Below, one piece after another: positions 37,984 to 48,923 of a stretch of DNA of 64,000 bases (position 1 is its first letter; each line of letters opens with the position of its first letter). The stretch spans positions 2,329,167 to 2,393,166 of the forward strand of contig NZ_CH724131.1 of assembly GCF_000152725.1 (NCBI RefSeq), written 5' to 3'. Source of the stretch: Pseudooceanicola batsensis HTCC2597. Its GTDB lineage: Bacteria > Pseudomonadota > Alphaproteobacteria > Rhodobacterales > Rhodobacteraceae. A program made the translations under genes and the position numbers. The notes under the pieces are model-generated. The model searched no databases, was not told the origin of the DNA, and worked only from the letters and a program-made list of their open reading frames with translations.

Positions 37984-38880
37984 TTAGAAGGAGAATGCAA
38001 CGCCCATGGTTGCACGATCGGTCGTGTTCCGCTCGCCGTACTGAGCGAAGAGCGAAGCGCCACCGCCCAGGTCGTAGGTGCCGAAGATGGTCCAGTCGTC
38101 GGAACGGCCGGCCGCGTCGGTGAACAGGTAGTTCGCGCCAACCATCAGGCCGTTCGCGTTGTAAGCGGCCGAGATGTTGAAGGTCGGGTCGGTGTAGTTG
38201 TCGCCGTCGACCATGGCAACGCGGGCTTCGAACGCGCCGAAGGTGCCGCCTGCGGACAGACCGTAGTAGGCGTCGTCGGTGCCGCCGACCGACTGGTCGG
38301 ATTCGTAGGCTGCGGCAACGTAGAAGGAGCCTGCGCCCATGTCACCGGAGTACTTGGCGCCGATGCCGACGCTGTCGGTCACACCTGCGTAGGACAGCGA
38401 GACCGAGACCGGGCCGGCTGCGTAGTCGATGCGAGCGATGTTGCCCGGATCGGAGTTGTCGATGAACAGCGAGCCGCCGGTGCCGATGCCGCCCCAGAGT
38501 TCGTACCAGATGCCGGCGATGCGGTGCACTTCGCCCATCGACTTGTCGAACGCGCCGTCGGTGTTGCCGAAGGTGAAGGTCAGTGCGCCAGCCGATGCGG
38601 AGAACACGGTGGTCGCGCCGACGTTACCGCCTTTGGCGAAACCGGCGTTGTAGTTCAGGCCTTCCATTTCGACCGTGGCGGAGAGCGTCACGCCGCCGTC
38701 GGTTTCGGTGGTGCCGGTGAAGTAAAGGTCAGCGGAGGTGCGGAGCTCGGTGACGCTGGCGGCGCCGGCCGCGTCGGTGTAGTCCAGACCGAATGCTGCA
38801 CGGCCGGAGATGGACACGTCTGCAGCGGCGACGCCTGCGGTGGCAACCAGTGCCGTCGTCGCGAAGAGAATCTTTTTCAT
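37984..38880 (-). CDS. Outer-membrane porin (Rhodobacter type)
   Basis: A 298-aa outer-membrane beta-barrel. The signal peptide MKKILFATTALVATAGVAAA (1-20) is cleaved before DVSISG. Alternating hydrophobic strands, many glycine/tyrosine turns and the terminal phenylalanine (VAFSF) needed by the BAM complex fit a 16-stranded trimeric porin like those of Rhodobacter. GAGGG lies seven bases before the ATG. Frequent GCC/GGC-type codons and a strong terminator suggest high expression. It is the main non-specific pore for small solutes (inference). Confidence 0.9.
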   Translation of the reverse strand: MKKILFATTALVATAGVAAADVSISGRAAFGLDYTDAAGAASVTELRTSADLYFTGTTETDGGVTLSATVEMEGLNYNAGFAKGGNVGATTVFSASAGALTFTFGNTDGAFDKSMGEVHRIAGIWYELWGGIGTGGSLFIDNSDPGNIARIDYAAGPVSVSLSYAGVTDSVGIGAKYSGDMGAGSFYVAAAYESDQSVGGTDDAYYGLSAGGTFGAFEARVAMVDGDNYTDPTFNISAAYNANGLMVGANYLFTDAAGRSDDWTIFGTYDLGGGASLFAQYGERNTTDRATMGVAFSF

Positions 38881-39197
38881 AGGTTTTCCCTCGATTTCAC
38901 AAGTCAGCCCAGCCCGGTTGCCCGTCTGGGTATGACAGTCGTTTCGCTCTTTTCGGCCTGTCTTTGCAAGCGGCGGGTGGAGGCGGCAATGTTTCGACAC
39001 GTGATTGGTGCAGCTTTGCCACAGTCCCTTTGCCATCAGGGTGATGCCGCAGGGGCGGGGCGGAACAATGCGTCCCTTGCGGAGGGCAGAACCCGCCTCG
39101 CACCGGCGCTTCGTGGCGCTGGCCCCCGCGGCCCCGCGGGGTTGCGGAGAACCGGGCCGATAAACCTTGCCCCCGACCAAACGCTTCATTAGGAGTC
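38881..39197. other. Long intergenic region upstream of the porin and DUF3576 genes
   Basis: This 317-base region separates divergent genes and contains no convincing gene, tRNA or hairpin terminator. Two copies of TGGCAAAG on the minus strand (39021-39014 and 39035-39028, 14 bases apart) lie about 140 bases upstream of the porin start and could bind a regulator. I cannot identify a clear -35/-10 pair for the porin gene. The rest is GC-rich sequence in which I see nothing. Confidence 0.5.
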
Positions 39198-39734
39198 ATG
39201 CAGATTGCTGCAATCTGGAATGATACCATGACCTTCAAGGCCCCCGTCAGGATCGCCATCTGTCTCGTCACGATTTTGGCCCTGGCCTCGTGTGGTCGGT
39301 TTGGTGGCGGGCGCCCTATCTTCCAGGGGACGGACCCCGGCACCTCGAAGGAGATCACGGACCAGCGCCTGCGCGAAGAGCGTGGCCGCACCGGCACGAC
39401 ACTCTGGGACGCGATCCGGGGCCGCGACGACGGCAGCAAGGTGGCGGTCAACCGCTACCTGTGGAACGCCTCGCTCGAGGTGCTGGATTTCCTTCCCGTT
39501 CAATCGGTTGACCCCTTCACCGGCGTCATCGTCACGGGCTATGGCACACCGCCTGGCGGCGGCCGCGCCTATCGCGCCACGATCTACATCGTCGATCCGG
39601 CGCTCGACGCGCGGTCGCTCAACGTCTCGGTCATGACGCGCGGCGGACCGGTGGCGACGGGCACGCAGCGCGCGGTCGAGGACGCGATCCTGACCCGGGC
39701 GCGTCAACTCCGGGCGCGCGACCGCAACTTCTGA
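39198..39734 (+). CDS. DUF3576 domain-containing lipoprotein
   Basis: A 178-aa lipoprotein. The signal sequence ends with the lipobox LASC (Cys32), after IAICLVTILA. The C-terminal domain includes LWNASLEVLDFLPVQSVDPFTGVIVTGYG, the core of DUF3576. I use the ATG at 39198 with TAGGAG just upstream; the ATG at 39228 would give a shorter, more regular signal peptide. It is likely anchored in the envelope. Function is unknown. It converges on the glycosyltransferase gene. Confidence 0.85.
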   Translation: MQIAAIWNDTMTFKAPVRIAICLVTILALASCGRFGGGRPIFQGTDPGTSKEITDQRLREERGRTGTTLWDAIRGRDDGSKVAVNRYLWNASLEVLDFLPVQSVDPFTGVIVTGYGTPPGGGRAYRATIYIVDPALDARSLNVSVMTRGGPVATGTQRAVEDAILTRARQLRARDRNF

Positions 39735-39741
39735 TCCGGCT

Positions 39742-40986
39742 TCACATCGGCCTCTGGCCAAGCATGTCGACCCAGGCCAGCTGCCGCGGCAGGCAGATCC
39801 GGCGCAGGTCGTAGGTCTCGAAGATCTGCGCCCGCGCCGCGGCCCCGAGGCGCTTGCGGCTCTCGGCGTCCTCCAGCAGATCGATCGCCTGGTCGACCAG
39901 CGCATCCCCATCGAAGAAATCCACCAGCCGCGCCGTCCTGTCGTGCTCCACGGCCTCCTGCACCGGCGGGGTTCCCGAGGCGACGATCGCCGCCTCGCAT
40001 GACATCGCCTCGAACAGCGACCAGGACAGGACGAAGGGATAGGTCAGGTACAGGTGCACCCGGCTGACCTGCAGCAGAGAGATGAACTGGTCGTATGGAA
40101 TCCGTCCCAGGAAATGCACCCGGTTCCAGTCCGAATCCGGAATTCTGCCCCGCACCTCGTCGATGAAGACCTGCTTCCACGTCGTCCCTTGGGGCGGTCG
40201 CGCCCCGTAGGAGACGCCGTCCCCGCCGACGATCAGGACCTGGGCGTTCGGGCGCTCCCGCAGGAGTCGCGGCAGCGCCCGCATGAACACGTGATACCCG
40301 CGATAGGGCTCGAGGTTGCGGTTGACGAAGGTCACCACCTCGTCGGCGCGGCTCAGCCTGCGCCCGTCCGCCAGCCCGAACTCGGCCTCCGGATCGGGCC
40401 TGAGCGTGTCCGTGTCGATTCCGTCGTGGACCACCGTGATCCGGTCGCGGAACGGTTGCGGAAACGTATCGGCCTGGAACCGCGTCGGGCTGATCCCGGC
40501 ATGGGCCATGTCGAAATGCAGGTGGTTGTTGATGTTCTTCATCCGGATCCGCAGCTTCTCGAGCTCCGGGTCCTTCATCGGGAACTCGGGATCGAACCCC
40601 ATGTGGGGATGGTCCGTCAGGTGATAGAGTTCGCAGTAGAGACCGAGACGCGCATCCGGCCACACGTCCTTGAGGAACAGCGACTCGCCCCAGCCGTGAT
40701 GCGCGATGATGATGTCGGGCCGGTACCCCTGATCGCGCAGCTCTCGCGCGGCGAGATAACAGGATTCGGCGCGCGTCACCTTACTGTCGAGATCGAGCAC
40801 CCAGGGGTGCATCTTCTGCTCGGTCCGGCGGGCGATGCCATAGGGCAGGACATCGACCCCTTTCCATGTGGTGCGATCCTTGACCCGCAGCGTCAGGGCG
40901 GTCACGCGATGCCCCCGAGAGGCGAGAACGGCAGCCAGATGCTTGAATTGACCAGGAAAATTCTGGTGGATGAATAGTATGTTCAT
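39742..40986 (-). CDS. Glycosyltransferase family 4-type protein
   Basis: A 414-aa GT-B glycosyltransferase. The N-terminal Rossmann half begins [18 protein letters not shown]; the C-terminal half carries [33 protein letters not shown] and the nucleotide-sugar site [24 protein letters not shown] with the EX7E-like pattern. The YCELYHL and [11 protein letters not shown] segments are typical of a group found near polysaccharide genes. Start ATG at 40986 is preceded by a clear promoter. The product sugar polymer is unknown. Confidence 0.88.
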   Translation of the reverse strand: MNILFIHQNFPGQFKHLAAVLASRGHRVTALTLRVKDRTTWKGVDVLPYGIARRTEQKMHPWVLDLDSKVTRAESCYLAARELRDQGYRPDIIIAHHGWGESLFLKDVWPDARLGLYCELYHLTDHPHMGFDPEFPMKDPELEKLRIRMKNINNHLHFDMAHAGISPTRFQADTFPQPFRDRITVVHDGIDTDTLRPDPEAEFGLADGRRLSRADEVVTFVNRNLEPYRGYHVFMRALPRLLRERPNAQVLIVGGDGVSYGARPPQGTTWKQVFIDEVRGRIPDSDWNRVHFLGRIPYDQFISLLQVSRVHLYLTYPFVLSWSLFEAMSCEAAIVASGTPPVQEAVEHDRTARLVDFFDGDALVDQAIDLLEDAESRKRLGAAARAQIFETYDLRRICLPRQLAWVDMLGQRPM

Positions 40987-41013
40987 GTGCCCTGCCTGCC
41001 CGGTTTGCGGCAC

Positions 41014-41041
41014 TTTATACACGCCGGACGCCGGCCGCCAA
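41014..41041 (-). promoter_or_regulatory. Sigma70-type promoter of the glycosyltransferase gene
   Basis: On the minus strand TTGGCG (41041-41036) and TATAAA (41019-41014) are 16 bases apart, giving a transcript start near 41007 and a leader of about 20 bases to the ATG at 40986. It lies in the divergent space before leuS. Confidence 0.65.
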
Positions 41042-41124
41042 GCCGCAGAACCCGCAAAGCGCTGGACCCCCGGGCATGTGCCGAATATCACCCACGATCA
41101 GGCAACCGCAGCAAGAGGACCGGC

Positions 41125-43692
41125 ATGTCGCGCTATTCCGCCGCCGAGATCGAACCGAAATGGCAGCAGGCCTGGGACGAGGCCGGGGTCTTCCGTGCCG
41201 AACGCATGCCCGGCAAGCCCAAGTACTACGTGCTCGAGATGTTCCCCTATCCGTCGGGCCGCATCCACATCGGCCACGTGCGGAACTACACCATGGGGGA
41301 CGTGGTGGCGCGGTACAAGCGCGCGACCGGCCACAACGTCCTGCACCCCATGGGCTTCGACGCCTTCGGGATGCCGGCGGAGAACGCCGCGATGGCCAAT
41401 GGCGGTCATCCCCGGGACTGGACCTATTCTAACATCGACACGATGGTCGGCCAGATGAAGCCCCTCGGCTTCTCGCTCGACTGGACGCGCATGTTCGCCA
41501 CCTGCGATCCGGAATATTACGGCCAGCAGCAGGCGCTGTTCCTCGACTTCCTCGAAAAGGGCCTCGTCTACCGCAAGAACGCCGTGGTGAACTGGGACCC
41601 CGTGGACATGACCGTGCTGGCCAACGAACAGGTCGAGGACGGCCGCGGCTGGCGCTCGGGGGCTCTGGTCGAACGGCGCGAGCTGACGCAGTGGTTCTTC
41701 AAGATCTCGGACATGTCGGAAGAACTGCTCGACGCGCTCGACACGCTCGACGACTGGCCCGCCAAGGTGAAGACCATGCAGGCCAACTGGATCGGCAAGT
41801 CGCGCGGCCTGCAGTTCTCGTTCGGCCTCACCGACACCTCGCACGGCTATGACCGGGTCGAGGTCTACACGACCCGCCCCGACACGCTCATGGGCGCCTC
41901 GTTCGTCGGCATTTCGCCCGACCACCCCCTGGCCAGGGAACTCGAACGGCACGATCCCCGCGTGGCCGAGTTCTGCAAGCAGGCGCGCCAGGGCGGCACC
42001 ACCGAAGAGGCCATCGAAAAGGCCGAAAAGCTGGGCTACGACACCGGGCTGACTGTCCGGCACCCCTTTGACACGGCCTGGGAACTGCCCGTCTTTATCG
42101 CCAACTTCATCCTGATGGACTACGGCACCGGCGCGATCTTCGGCTGCCCCGGCCATGACGAGCGCGACCACGAATTCGCCCGGAAATACGGCCTGCCGAT
42201 CATCGACACCTTCCTGCCTGTCGAGGGTGAACATGACATCCAGAAAGAGCCCTTCGTTCCGCCCAAGACGGAAAAGGTCCGCTTCACCCGCCTTGTCGCC
42301 GGCGAGAAGATCCAGACCGGGAACGAGGCGATCGACGCGACCATCGACTTCTGCGAAGCGAACGGCGTCGGTCAGGGCGTGACCAAGTTCCGCCTGCGCG
42401 ACTGGGGCCTCTCGCGCCAGCGCTACTGGGGCTGCCCGATCCCGGTCGTTCATTGCGACGACTGCGGCGTGGTGCCCGAAAAGAAGGAAAACCTGCCGAT
42501 CCGGCTGCCCTATGACGAGGGCGACAAGCCGATCGACTTCTCGATTCCCGGCAACCCGCTCGATCGGCATCCGACCTGGCGCGACACGCCCTGCCCGTCC
42601 TGCGGCAAGCCGGCGAAGCGCGAAACCGACACGATGGACACCTTTGTCGATTCGTCGTGGTACTTCGCCCGCTTCACCGCGCCGCGTGCCGAAACGCCAA
42701 CGGTGATGGAGGATGCCGAATACTGGATGAACGTCGATCAGTATATCGGCGGAATCGAACACGCGATCCTCCACCTGCTCTATTCCCGCTTCTTCGCCCG
42801 GGCGATGCACATCTGCGGCCACCTGCCCGAGGCCTCGAAGGAGCCTTTCGACGCGCTCTTCACGCAGGGGATGGTCACCCACGCGATCTATCAGACGCAA
42901 AAGGACGGCCGCCCGGTCTATCATTACCCCGAGGATGTCGAGCTGAAGGACGGCAAGGGGTTCCTCGAGGACGGGACCGAAGTGGAAATCATCCCCTCGG
43001 CCAAGATGTCCAAGTCCAAGAACAACGTGGTCGACCCGGTCCAGATCATCGCCGACTACGGCGCCGACACCGCCCGCTGGTTCGTCCTGTCCGACAGCCC
43101 GCCCGAACGTGACGTGGAATGGACCGCCGCCGGGGCCGAGGCCGCGGCCAAGCACCTCGGCCGCGTCTACCGTCTGGCCTCAGACCTCACCGATGGCGAG
43201 GCCGAGACGGACGAGGCCGACGAGCACCTCATGCGGGAGATGCACAAGACGGTCCACGATGTGACGCTGGGCATCGACTCCTTCGGGTTCAACGCGGCGA
43301 TCGCCAAGCTCTACGGCTTTACCAACACGATCGCCAAGTCGCGGGCCGGATCGGTGGCGCGGCGCATGGCGATCAAGACGCTGGCGCAGCTCATGTCGCC
43401 CATGACCCCGCACCTGGCAGAGGAGATCTGGCAGATGCTGGGCGGCGAGGGCCTGATCTCGCAGGCGCCCTGGCCCAAGGCGGACCCTGCCATGCTGGTC
43501 GAGGACACGGTCACCATGCCGATCCAGGTGAACGGCAAGCGCCGGGGCGAGATCGAGGTGCCGAAGGATCTCGATCCTGCCGAGGTTGAAAAACGGGCGC
43601 TCGCCAACGAAGGTGTGCAAAGGACGCTGGACGGGGCCCAGCCCAGGAAAGTCATCGTCGTCCCCGGACGGATCGTGAATGTCGTCATGTGA
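41125..43692 (+). CDS. leuS: Leucyl-tRNA synthetase
   Basis: An 855-aa class Ia synthetase. The HIGH region is [15 protein letters not shown] (41-55), and the KMSKS loop is at 627-631. The editing domain includes [15 protein letters not shown], and a zinc-ribbon-like CDDC...CPSC set is present. The ATG at 41125 has AGAGGA about six bases upstream; the open frame before it has no similarity. lptE and holA follow with overlaps, the standard leuS-lptE-holA order. Confidence 0.97.
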   Translation: MSRYSAAEIEPKWQQAWDEAGVFRAERMPGKPKYYVLEMFPYPSGRIHIGHVRNYTMGDVVARYKRATGHNVLHPMGFDAFGMPAENAAMANGGHPRDWTYSNIDTMVGQMKPLGFSLDWTRMFATCDPEYYGQQQALFLDFLEKGLVYRKNAVVNWDPVDMTVLANEQVEDGRGWRSGALVERRELTQWFFKISDMSEELLDALDTLDDWPAKVKTMQANWIGKSRGLQFSFGLTDTSHGYDRVEVYTTRPDTLMGASFVGISPDHPLARELERHDPRVAEFCKQARQGGTTEEAIEKAEKLGYDTGLTVRHPFDTAWELPVFIANFILMDYGTGAIFGCPGHDERDHEFARKYGLPIIDTFLPVEGEHDIQKEPFVPPKTEKVRFTRLVAGEKIQTGNEAIDATIDFCEANGVGQGVTKFRLRDWGLSRQRYWGCPIPVVHCDDCGVVPEKKENLPIRLPYDEGDKPIDFSIPGNPLDRHPTWRDTPCPSCGKPAKRETDTMDTFVDSSWYFARFTAPRAETPTVMEDAEYWMNVDQYIGGIEHAILHLLYSRFFARAMHICGHLPEASKEPFDALFTQGMVTHAIYQTQKDGRPVYHYPEDVELKDGKGFLEDGTEVEIIPSAKMSKSKNNVVDPVQIIADYGADTARWFVLSDSPPERDVEWTAAGAEAAAKHLGRVYRLASDLTDGEAETDEADEHLMREMHKTVHDVTLGIDSFGFNAAIAKLYGFTNTIAKSRAGSVARRMAIKTLAQLMSPMTPHLAEEIWQMLGGEGLISQAPWPKADPAMLVEDTVTMPIQVNGKRRGEIEVPKDLDPAEVEKRALANEGVQRTLDGAQPRKVIVVPGRIVNVVM

Positions 43693-44173
43693 CCGGCGCA
43701 GTCTGCTGATGGCGCTGGCGGCCCTGCCGCTGGCGGGTTGCGGATTCGCCCCGGCCTACGGGCCGGCCGGCGGGGCCGACGTGCTGACCCGCTCCATCGC
43801 GCTCACACCCCCCGAGACCCGCCGCGACTATCTTCTGGCGCGGCACGTCGAACGCCGTCTCGGGCGCGCGGCCGATCCGGCCTTTCTGCTCGACGTGGAT
43901 CTCGACATCCGCGAGGAACGGATCGCCATTACCGATGCCAACATCACCCGCCGCTTCGACCTGGTCGGCAATGCGGACTACACGCTGACGACGGCCGACG
44001 GAGCCGAGGTCGCGCGGGGCCGTGTCAGCAGCTTTACCGGCTATTCCGCCACCGGCACCACCGTCGCGACCCGTGCCGCCCGGGGCGATGCCGAGGAACG
44101 GCTGATGACCATGCTCGCCGACCAGATCGTGACGCGCCTGATCGCCGCCGCGCCGACCCTGCCGGGATCATGA
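43679..44173 (+). CDS. lptE: LPS assembly lipoprotein LptE
   Basis: A 164-aa lipoprotein with the lipobox LAGC (Cys21) after a hydrophobic stretch. It is the outer-membrane partner of LptD and helps insert lipopolysaccharide. Sequence conservation in this family is low, but size, lipobox, [10 protein letters not shown] start of the mature protein and place between leuS and holA support the call. It overlaps leuS by 14 bases and holA by ATGA. Confidence 0.85.
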   Translation: MSSCDRRSLLMALAALPLAGCGFAPAYGPAGGADVLTRSIALTPPETRRDYLLARHVERRLGRAADPAFLLDVDLDIREERIAITDANITRRFDLVGNADYTLTTADGAEVARGRVSSFTGYSATGTTVATRAARGDAEERLMTMLADQIVTRLIAAAPTLPGS

Positions 44174-45195
44174 AGCTTTCGCCCCGCGACGCCACCGGCT
44201 ATTTCGCCCGGCCCGAGGCCGATCGGACCGGCCTGCTGATCTATGGCGCCGACGGTATGCGCATCGCGCTCAGGCGGCAGGAGGTCATCGCCGCCCTGGT
44301 CGGGCCCCAGGGCGAGGAAGAGATGCGCCTGACCCGCCTGCCCGCCGCCGAAATCCGGCGCGATCCCGCGCTGCTTGCCGACGCGATCAAGGCCGTCGGG
44401 TTCTTTCCCGGCCCCAGGGTCGTCTTCGTCGAGGACGCGACCGAGGTTCACGCGCCGGCGATCCTCCCGGCCCTCGAGGACTGGCGCGAGGGCGATGCGC
44501 AGGTCGTGATCACGGCCGGCCAGCTCAAACCGACCTCCAAGCTTCGCAAGTTCTTCGAATCCCACAGGAACGCCTATGCCGCCGCGATCTATGACAACCC
44601 GCCCACGCGGGTCGAGATCGAGGCCGAACTGAAGCGCTCGGGCCTGACCGACCTGAGCCAGGACGCGCTGCGCGATCTCTCGGCCCTCGCCATGGCGATC
44701 GATCCGGGGGATTTCCGCCAGACGCTGGAAAAGCTCGTCCTCTACAAGCACGGCGACGCCACACCGGTCACCCCGGCCGACCTTGCCGCCGTGGCGCCCG
44801 CCTCGACCGAGGCCGAAATCGACGACATGCTCGATATCGTGGCCGAGGCGAAGGCCGCCGAGATCGGCCCCCTGATGCAACGCCTCAGGGCACAGGGCAT
44901 CCAGCCGGTCACGCTCTGCATCGGGCTGATGCGCCACTTTCGCACCCTTTACGCCGTGGCCGCGGCCCCCGGCGGCGCGGGCGAAGGGATCAACAAGGTG
45001 CGCCCCCCGGTCTACGGCCCCCGGCGCGACCGGGTTCTGCGGCAGGCGCAGGGCTGGGGCGCCCTCAAGCTGCAACAGGCCCTGACGGAGATCACCGAGA
45101 CCGACCTGGCTCTGCGCTCCGCCGCGCAGACCGCCCCGGCGATGGCTCTGGTCGAACGGTCGCTGATCCGGCTCGCGATGATGGCGCGGCGCTAG
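44170..45195 (+). CDS. holA: DNA polymerase III subunit delta
   Basis: A 341-aa clamp-loader subunit that opens the beta clamp. It has the delta-family N-terminal GLLIYGADGMRIALRRQEVIAAL region and the C-terminal QAQGWGALKLQQALTEITETDLALR helix region before ALVERSLIRLAM. The ATG overlaps the lptE stop (ATGA). It ends against exoD with a shared CTAG. Confidence 0.92.
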   Translation: MKLSPRDATGYFARPEADRTGLLIYGADGMRIALRRQEVIAALVGPQGEEEMRLTRLPAAEIRRDPALLADAIKAVGFFPGPRVVFVEDATEVHAPAILPALEDWREGDAQVVITAGQLKPTSKLRKFFESHRNAYAAAIYDNPPTRVEIEAELKRSGLTDLSQDALRDLSALAMAIDPGDFRQTLEKLVLYKHGDATPVTPADLAAVAPASTEAEIDDMLDIVAEAKAAEIGPLMQRLRAQGIQPVTLCIGLMRHFRTLYAVAAAPGGAGEGINKVRPPVYGPRRDRVLRQAQGWGALKLQQALTEITETDLALRSAAQTAPAMALVERSLIRLAMMARR

Positions 45196-45812
45196 CCGCT
45201 GCCCAGCCACCAGACCAGGGCGACGCTGAGCCCGATCTGGATGTAGCCCAGCAGGGTGAACAGCCCGTCCCGCGCCAGCAGACCGATGGCGAAGAACGAG
45301 ATCGCGATAGCGAAGACCGAGGTCACCATCGGCAGCACCTCGAGCACGGGAATCACCAGCGTGATCGCGATGATCACCGACAGCGTCACGATGTTCGCGG
45401 GGCGCGACACCAGCACGCTCACCCGCTTGTCGGTCCGGTTGTCGATCCATCTGCAGGGCTTTTCCAGCCAGTCGAGCGCCTTGTTCAGCTTGTCCGAGGG
45501 CACTTCGCGGCGCTTCAGGAACTCGGGCAGCCAGACGTGCTTGCGCCCGGCCAGCTTCTGCGCAGTGATCAGAAGGATGAAGATCGCCCCGATGGTCGGC
45601 AGGCCGAATATCCCGGAGAGGGGCGTGATCAGGATCAGCGCCGGCACCAGGATGGTGGGCGCGAAACTGCGGACCCCGACCTCGGCCAGAATATCCCGCA
45701 CCGACACATTCTCGCCGTGCTCCGCGTTCCGAAGCGCGTCCAGGATGTCGGTCAGGCTGCGAAGCGGTTGCCCGCTGGACGCCTCGGCGTTGCTCATGTC
45801 GGCTGTTGTCAT
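45192..45812 (-). CDS. exoD: ExoD-type exopolysaccharide synthesis protein
   Basis: A 206-aa membrane protein with an N-terminal cytoplasmic SLTDILDALRNAEHGENVSVRDIL segment and about five hydrophobic segments (near 50-85, 140-180 and 185-203). It matches the ExoD family, named for a Rhizobium meliloti protein needed for exopolysaccharide and alkaline tolerance. The molecular function is unknown. It shares a CTAG stop with holA. Confidence 0.85.
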   Translation of the reverse strand: MTTADMSNAEASSGQPLRSLTDILDALRNAEHGENVSVRDILAEVGVRSFAPTILVPALILITPLSGIFGLPTIGAIFILLITAQKLAGRKHVWLPEFLKRREVPSDKLNKALDWLEKPCRWIDNRTDKRVSVLVSRPANIVTLSVIIAITLVIPVLEVLPMVTSVFAIAISFFAIGLLARDGLFTLLGYIQIGLSVALVWWLGSG

Positions 45813-45843
45813 GACGACTGAACGCTCCGGCAGGCAGATCGGT

Positions 45844-46713
45844 TCAGTCGCCCGCTCCTTTTTCCGTTTCCTCGGCCAGCAAGGCCGCCAGCCCTTCCCG
45901 GTAGGTGGGATACTTTAACCGCACGTCCAGATCGGTCTTGATCTTTCGGTTCCGGACCCGCTTGCTCTCGGCATAAAAACTCCGAGCCATCGGCGTCATC
46001 TCGGCCGTCTCGAAATCCTCCTCGGGTGGCAGCGGCAGGCCCAGCAGCTGCGCCGCATAGGCGATCACGTCTTGCGGCGGCGCGGGATCGTCGTCGCACA
46101 GATTGTAGACCGCGCCCGGATCCGGCCGCTCGATCGACGCCGCCAGTACCTGCGCGATATCCTCCACATGGATTCGTGAAAAGACCTGGCCCGGCTTGAC
46201 GATCCGCCGCGCGCGACCGCTGCGCACCTTGAAGAAAGGGCCGCGCCCCGGGCCGTAGATCCCCGCCAGACGGAAGATGTGCAGCGGCAGGCCGGGGATC
46301 GACCGCCACTCGGCCTCGGCCGCCACACGCAGGGCCCCGCGGCGCGTCGTGGGGGTCAGCGGGGTGCTCTCGTCGACCCAGGCCCCGTCGTGATCGCCGT
46401 AAACGCCGGTGGTCGAGAGATAGCCGGCCCATTCCAGCTGCGGCGCCTTGCGCAGAATCTCCTCCCGCAGGACCTTCAGCATGGGGTCGCCGCCCTCGTC
46501 CGGCCCGGCCGAAATCAGAAGATGGGTCGCCTCGGAGAGCGGGCCGGACAGATCGCCGGGAACGGCATGCCCGGCGACGCCCTCCTCGCCAAGCTCTCGC
46601 GCCTTGTCCATTGACCGGGTCGTGCCATGCACCGTCCACCCCCGTGGCAGCAGGAGACGGGACAACGCGCGCGCGGAATATCCGTGGCCGAGAGAGAGAA
46701 GGACAGGAGCCAT
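45844..46713 (-). CDS. NAD(P)-dependent epimerase/SDR family protein (YeeZ-like)
   Basis: A 289-aa extended-SDR protein. The glycine-rich start is LLSLGHGYSARALSRLLL rather than the usual GxxGxxG. A catalytic-type TGVYG (122-126 region) is present but the YxxxK pair is not obvious, as in YeeZ/YfcH-like atypical SDRs. RLAGIYGPGRGPF and the VYNLCDDDP segment are typical of the group. The ATG at 46713 is chosen as the first conserved methionine. It follows lpxK and may share its transcript. Function is unknown. Confidence 0.8.
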   Translation of the reverse strand: MAPVLLSLGHGYSARALSRLLLPRGWTVHGTTRSMDKARELGEEGVAGHAVPGDLSGPLSEATHLLISAGPDEGGDPMLKVLREEILRKAPQLEWAGYLSTTGVYGDHDGAWVDESTPLTPTTRRGALRVAAEAEWRSIPGLPLHIFRLAGIYGPGRGPFFKVRSGRARRIVKPGQVFSRIHVEDIAQVLAASIERPDPGAVYNLCDDDPAPPQDVIAYAAQLLGLPLPPEEDFETAEMTPMARSFYAESKRVRNRKIKTDLDVRLKYPTYREGLAALLAEETEKGAGD

Positions 46714-46744
46714 GCCACGGGGATGCGCCAAGCTTGGACGGCGG

Positions 46745-47737
46745 TCAAGCCGGGAACAGGCGGTCCAGCGCCGCCTCAAGCGGGGCCGCGTCGTGGATAC
46801 GCAACCGTACGGGAACCGTCAGAACCTTCTGCCGGAACGAGGCCGGCAGCCGCACCGCGTCCTTTTCCGTCGTCACGAGCTGGGCGCCGATCCGCGCCGC
46901 ATCGGCTTCGAGCCGCGCCATCAATGCAGGCGTCAGGGGCTGATGATCCGACAGGGGTTCGGCGTGAACCACATCGGCGCCGAGCGCCCGCAGCGTGGCG
47001 AAGAATTTTTCCGGGTGCCCGATTCCCGCAAAGGCCAGAACCGTCGCCCCAGCCCAGTCCATCCCGGTCTGAAGGGGGTCCAGATGGCCGGTCACATGGG
47101 GCAGGCCGAGGGCCGGGTTGATCTGCAGAAAACGGTCCTGATCCGGCGGATCGCCGATCGAGAGCAGCAGGTCGGCCCGCTCCAGCCCGGTCGCCACCGG
47201 TTCCCGCAGCGGTCCTGCCGGAATGCAGCGGCCATTGCCAAACCCCCTGGCGGCATCGACGACGACGAGGCTGAGGTCCTTGTGGACCGCGGGGTTCTGG
47301 AACCCGTCGTCCAGAATAACCGCCTGCGCCCCGTCCGCAGCCGCGGCACGCGCCCCGGCAGCCCGATCCCGCGCGACCCAGACCGGTCCGAAGGCGGCCA
47401 GCAGCAGCGGTTCGTCCCCGACATCCGCTGCCGTATGGTTAAGAGGATCGACCCGCACCGGCCCGGTCAGCCGCCCCCCATGGCCGCGCGACACAACATG
47501 CGCCAGAACGCCCCGTGCGGCCAGCCGGTCGCACAGCGCGATCACCGTCGGGGTCTTGCCTGTGCCCCCCGCATTCAGGTTCCCCACGCAGATCACCGGC
47601 ACATCGACCCGCGCGGGCGTGCCCCCGGCGATGCGCCGCGCCGTGCCCCGGGCATAGAGCGCCCCGAGAGGCCCGAGCAGCCGCGCCGACAGCCCCGGCC
47701 GCTCCGGCGGCCTGTACCAGAAATTAGGCGCCTGCAT
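46745..47737 (-). CDS. lpxK: Tetraacyldisaccharide 4'-kinase
   Basis: A 330-aa membrane-associated kinase that phosphorylates the 4' position of the lipid A precursor. The Walker A is [13 protein letters not shown] (52-64), and [16 protein letters not shown] is the conserved second motif. An N-terminal hydrophobic stretch [16 protein letters not shown] places it at the inner membrane. It overlaps waaA by 14 bases. Confidence 0.95.
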   Translation of the reverse strand: MQAPNFWYRPPERPGLSARLLGPLGALYARGTARRIAGGTPARVDVPVICVGNLNAGGTGKTPTVIALCDRLAARGVLAHVVSRGHGGRLTGPVRVDPLNHTAADVGDEPLLLAAFGPVWVARDRAAGARAAAADGAQAVILDDGFQNPAVHKDLSLVVVDAARGFGNGRCIPAGPLREPVATGLERADLLLSIGDPPDQDRFLQINPALGLPHVTGHLDPLQTGMDWAGATVLAFAGIGHPEKFFATLRALGADVVHAEPLSDHQPLTPALMARLEADAARIGAQLVTTEKDAVRLPASFRQKVLTVPVRLRIHDAAPLEAALDRLFPA

Positions 47738-48920
47738 CGCGGATCGGCCGTGCGTCGAGAATCTCCTCGATCGTGTTCAGAACCCTGTCGGTCACCTCGG
47801 CCCCGTCCGTCGCCACCTCCCAGGCGGCCTGCGCCATCGTTGCGGACTGGTCGGGCGCGTTCAGCCGTAGCACCGCGTTCGACAGGCTGCCGGCGTCCTT
47901 GACCATCCGCGCGGCGCCGGCGCGGGCGAAGCGGGAATAGGCCCGGATGAACCGGTTCACGTTGGGCCCGTACAGGATCGCCGATCCGAGCGCCGCCGGT
48001 TCGTAGGGATCCCGCCCCCCGTGTCCCGCCGTCAGCGAAGAACCCATGAAGGTCACCGGCGCCAGCCTGTACCATAGACCCATTTCGCCGTAGGTATCCG
48101 CGACGAGAACCTGTGTCGTCTCTTCCGGAAAACCGCCATCCGACCACCGCTCGAGCCGGAGGCCGGCCCCCGCGACCATCTCGACCAGCCGTTCGCCATC
48201 CGACGGCTCACGTGGAACCACGATCAGCATGAGCCGGTGCGCCACCCGGATCGCCTGCCGGTGCGCCTCGATCACCAGCCGGAACTCGTCCGGCTGGACC
48301 ATCGCCGCAAGCCAGACGGGGCGCGTCGCCAGCCGCTCGGAGAGCGCTACGCGCGCCTCCTCGTCACAGGCCAGGGCCGCGCCGCCCTCCTGCAGGGGGC
48401 CGGTCTCCTCGATCCGCTCCGGCTCGGCCCCGAGACGGACGAGGCGCCGGGTCGCATCCGCGTCGTTGGCATAGATCGTCGCGAACCCGTTCAGGGCCAC
48501 CCGGTCCGAGCGGCGCCGCCAGGGGATCCGAACCTCTTCGAACCCCGTTTCCTCGGCACCGACGAGGATCATGGGCAGGCCCTCGTTCCGCGCGGCGGAC
48601 AACAGCGTCGGCCGCAGGTGGCCGGTGTGCCAGACGCAGATGTCCGGCTTCCAGTGGCCGAGGAAGGCACGACAGAGCGACGAACTCTCGTCCGGGACGG
48701 TTTCGACCATCACGTGCTCGGGGATCTTGTCGGGGCAGGCGCGGTCATCGGTGACGGTCAGCAGCACATGCAGGCCCGGATGGTGAACCTCGGCCCGCAC
48801 GGCAAGCTGGATCAGGGCATGTACCTGTTCCGGCTCCGCCGCATGAGTCCAGACGAGAGCGCCCTCGGGTCGTTCCGGATACCGACGCTCCGCCGCGGCG
48901 CCGCGACGTGTGGCCGGCAA
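47724..48920 (-). CDS. waaA: 3-deoxy-D-manno-octulosonic acid transferase (Kdo transferase)
   Basis: A 398-aa GT-B Kdo transferase adding Kdo to lipid A. The [11 protein letters not shown] segment stands where the catalytic glutamate lies in the family, and [55 protein letters not shown] and GPNVNRF are strongly WaaA-like. The start is a TTG at 48920, with GAGGG touching it; no other plausible start lies before the conserved part. The usual N-terminal membrane anchor is missing. The frame is continuous with DUF4170 apart from one TGA and one GGG codon. Confidence 0.88.
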   Translation of the reverse strand: MPATRRGAAAERRYPERPEGALVWTHAAEPEQVHALIQLAVRAEVHHPGLHVLLTVTDDRACPDKIPEHVMVETVPDESSSLCRAFLGHWKPDICVWHTGHLRPTLLSAARNEGLPMILVGAEETGFEEVRIPWRRRSDRVALNGFATIYANDADATRRLVRLGAEPERIEETGPLQEGGAALACDEEARVALSERLATRPVWLAAMVQPDEFRLVIEAHRQAIRVAHRLMLIVVPREPSDGERLVEMVAGAGLRLERWSDGGFPEETTQVLVADTYGEMGLWYRLAPVTFMGSSLTAGHGGRDPYEPAALGSAILYGPNVNRFIRAYSRFARAGAARMVKDAGSLSNAVLRLNAPDQSATMAQAAWEVATDGAEVTDRVLNTIEEILDARPIRDAGA

Positions 48921-48923
48921 CCC

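Noticed and set aside
41098-43155. A 2-kb open frame antisense to leuS
   Set aside because: It is a codon-bias shadow of leuS with no recognisable domain.
44540-44560. TTCGAATCCCAC resembling a tRNA T-loop
   Set aside because: It lies inside holA with no cloverleaf around it.
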